Part shown: positions 4,149 to 5,120 of the stretch, in pieces | Position numbering within the stretch: the stretch's first letter is position 1 | How the letters are laid out: each line of letters starts with the position of its first letter | Assembly (NCBI GenBank): GCA_009885355.1 | Contig: VFKW01000136.1 | Location: 1 to 5,120 of the forward strand | Direction of reading: 5' to 3' | DNA from: Candidatus Berkelbacteria bacterium | Lineage (GTDB): Bacteria; Patescibacteriota; UBA1384; VFKW01 | DNA: 5,120 nucleotides | Program-made: the position numbers and the translations under genes | The notes under the pieces: generated by a model | The model's database searches: none | The model's input: only the letters and a program-made list of their open reading frames with translations | What the model was told of the DNA's origin: nothing

Positions 4149-5120
4149 ATGGAAACTGCAAGAAAATCATTGAAAATCCAACGACGCCTAGAGCTAATCA
4201 TTTGGCCCATTTTTCTAGCTGTCCTTCTCGTATCCACCAAAATAAACCTCGACCTAAATTCCAATACCACCCTTGCCTTTTCCGGACTTACCCTGACAGC
4301 CGGATTTTTCTTTTACTACATCACTTACGCCCTGCGTCCCGTGATTAAAAGCCGTATTTTCAAAAATATTACAGACTCAGTCTTTCTTGCTATCCTTATT
4401 TTTATCACCTATCAAACCAAATCATACGCATCACTGATCCTCATCATACCCCTTGCCGGCTCCTTGCTTATACGAGAACAAATAAACAGCCTTATTATCA
4501 CTTTTATCTCAATCTTACTGATCGCCTCTGAAATATTCATAGGGAATCTCAATCAAAATTACACCCTTTTTGTCAATCCTGCCTCAATTTTTATCATCAT
4601 CGCCGCTATTTTGACCCTTTACCTTCGAATAATCAGCCAGAAATCCCGTTTCGAAAAAGCCATGAAAGAAGAAGAACAAGTCAAATTAGCCGAAACCAAC
4701 AAACAATTACTCTTGATCGAACATCAAGGTAAAGAATTTACTACCCTGGCTGCACAGCAAATCTTCACTCCGCTTGCGACTATACAAAGCTTCGTCCAAA
4801 CCATCCAAAGCGAAAAAGACGGCAAACTCTCATCCCGCGAAAAAGAATTCGTATCTGAAACTTCAAACTATATAGAGAAAATGCACAAAATGCTCAAAGA
4901 ACTGCTTTTTATCTCAAAAATAGAATTTTCCGGATTAACTTTTCAGGTCAAACCAGTCGATGTTTTAGACGTGATCAAAGCTTCCATCATAAAATACGAA
5001 CCTGATATGAAACAAAAAAACATCGAAATCAAACTCGGCTACCCCGAAGAACTCCCAAGCCTGAAAACCGACGAAGACAATCTAAAAGAAATATTTGATC
5101 GCCTCATCGACAACGCCATC
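4149..5120 (+). CDS. Membrane sensor histidine kinase with degenerate H-box, 3' truncated by window
   Basis: An open frame of 324 codons runs off the right edge. Residues about 15-162 contain five or six hydrophobic membrane segments (roughly 15-28, 42-62, 74-90, 93-108, 113-131, 144-162) with little between them, so any signal is probably sensed in or at the membrane. A charged coiled-coil linker follows (163-195). The dimerisation/phosphoacceptor helix reads KEFTTLAAQQIFTPLATIQ (195-213): against the family form KEF.SLASHQLRTPLSAI, the phosphoacceptor His is Q203 and the nearby Arg is Phe, while TPL is kept. The second helix ends in LLFISKIEFSG, as expected. The frame breaks off in the N-box of the ATPase domain (FDRLIDNAI, with N322), so the G boxes are not visible. 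The ATG at 4149 is the only plausible start: an in-frame stop lies at 4128-4130. It may signal without a normal His relay, or act as a partner subunit. A response regulator may lie downstream. Confidence 0.85.
   Translation, partial: METARKSLKIQRRLELIIWPIFLAVLLVSTKINLDLNSNTTLAFSGLTLTAGFFFYYITYALRPVIKSRIFKNITDSVFLAILIFITYQTKSYASLILIIPLAGSLLIREQINSLIITFISILLIASEIFIGNLNQNYTLFVNPASIFIIIAAILTLYLRIISQKSRFEKAMKEEEQVKLAETNKQLLLIEHQGKEFTTLAAQQIFTPLATIQSFVQTIQSEKDGKLSSREKEFVSETSNYIEKMHKMLKELLFISKIEFSGLTFQVKPVDVLDVIKASIIKYEPDMKQKNIEIKLGYPEELPSLKTDEDNLKEIFDRLIDNAI

Noticed and set aside
3947..4270. Minus-strand open frame of 107 codons spanning the insertion-sequence right end
   Set aside because: It overlaps the transposase 3' end and the kinase 5' end on the opposite strand and has no domain. 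It is a shadow.

Overview
The window looks like a fragment of a small-genome bacterial chromosome, most plausibly from the Candidate Phyla Radiation (Patescibacteria). The hints are moderate to low GC, short single-gene units, small secreted or membrane-anchored proteins with no recognisable family, a CYTH-domain protein, and a membrane histidine kinase whose flanking text (KEF..LA.Q...TPL) resembles the KEF.SLASHQLRTPL form common in that group. This placement is inference from style, not proof. TGA is a genuine stop (it ends the transposase) and no in-frame TGA was seen in the translated genes, so a UGA-to-glycine code is not supported.

Layout. Bases 1-461 are noncoding. They hold a tRNA T-arm-like hairpin (60-76, minus sense) and two diverged copies of a roughly 44-bp palindromic element (around 147-192 and 308-349). 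Then come three minus-strand genes, each apparently its own transcription unit: an exported cysteine-containing protein (462-1088), a CYTH / triphosphate-tunnel protein (1247-1864), and an N-terminally anchored protein with a possible NTF2-like tail (2068-2583). The first and third have near-consensus sigma-70 promoters (TTGACA, 17-bp spacer, TAAAAT or TAACAT), strong Shine-Dalgarno sequences and clear hairpin-plus-U-tract terminators.

An insertion sequence of about 1357 bp (2716-4072) follows. It has imperfect 30-bp terminal inverted repeats ending TGT...ACA and one intact DDE transposase gene (2808-4070), whose stop codon lies inside the right repeat. It sits between the divergent anchored-protein promoter and the next gene without breaking either.

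From 4149 to the right edge runs an open plus-strand gene, cut by the window end, for a multi-pass membrane sensor histidine kinase. Two things stand out. The position of the phosphoacceptor histidine in its H-box is glutamine. The gene also has an extended -10 element immediately before its ATG and no Shine-Dalgarno, which predicts a leaderless transcript. The best candidates for something unusual are this degenerate kinase and the paired palindromic elements, where one stem pair has changed in a compensatory way. No complete new multi-gene system is visible.
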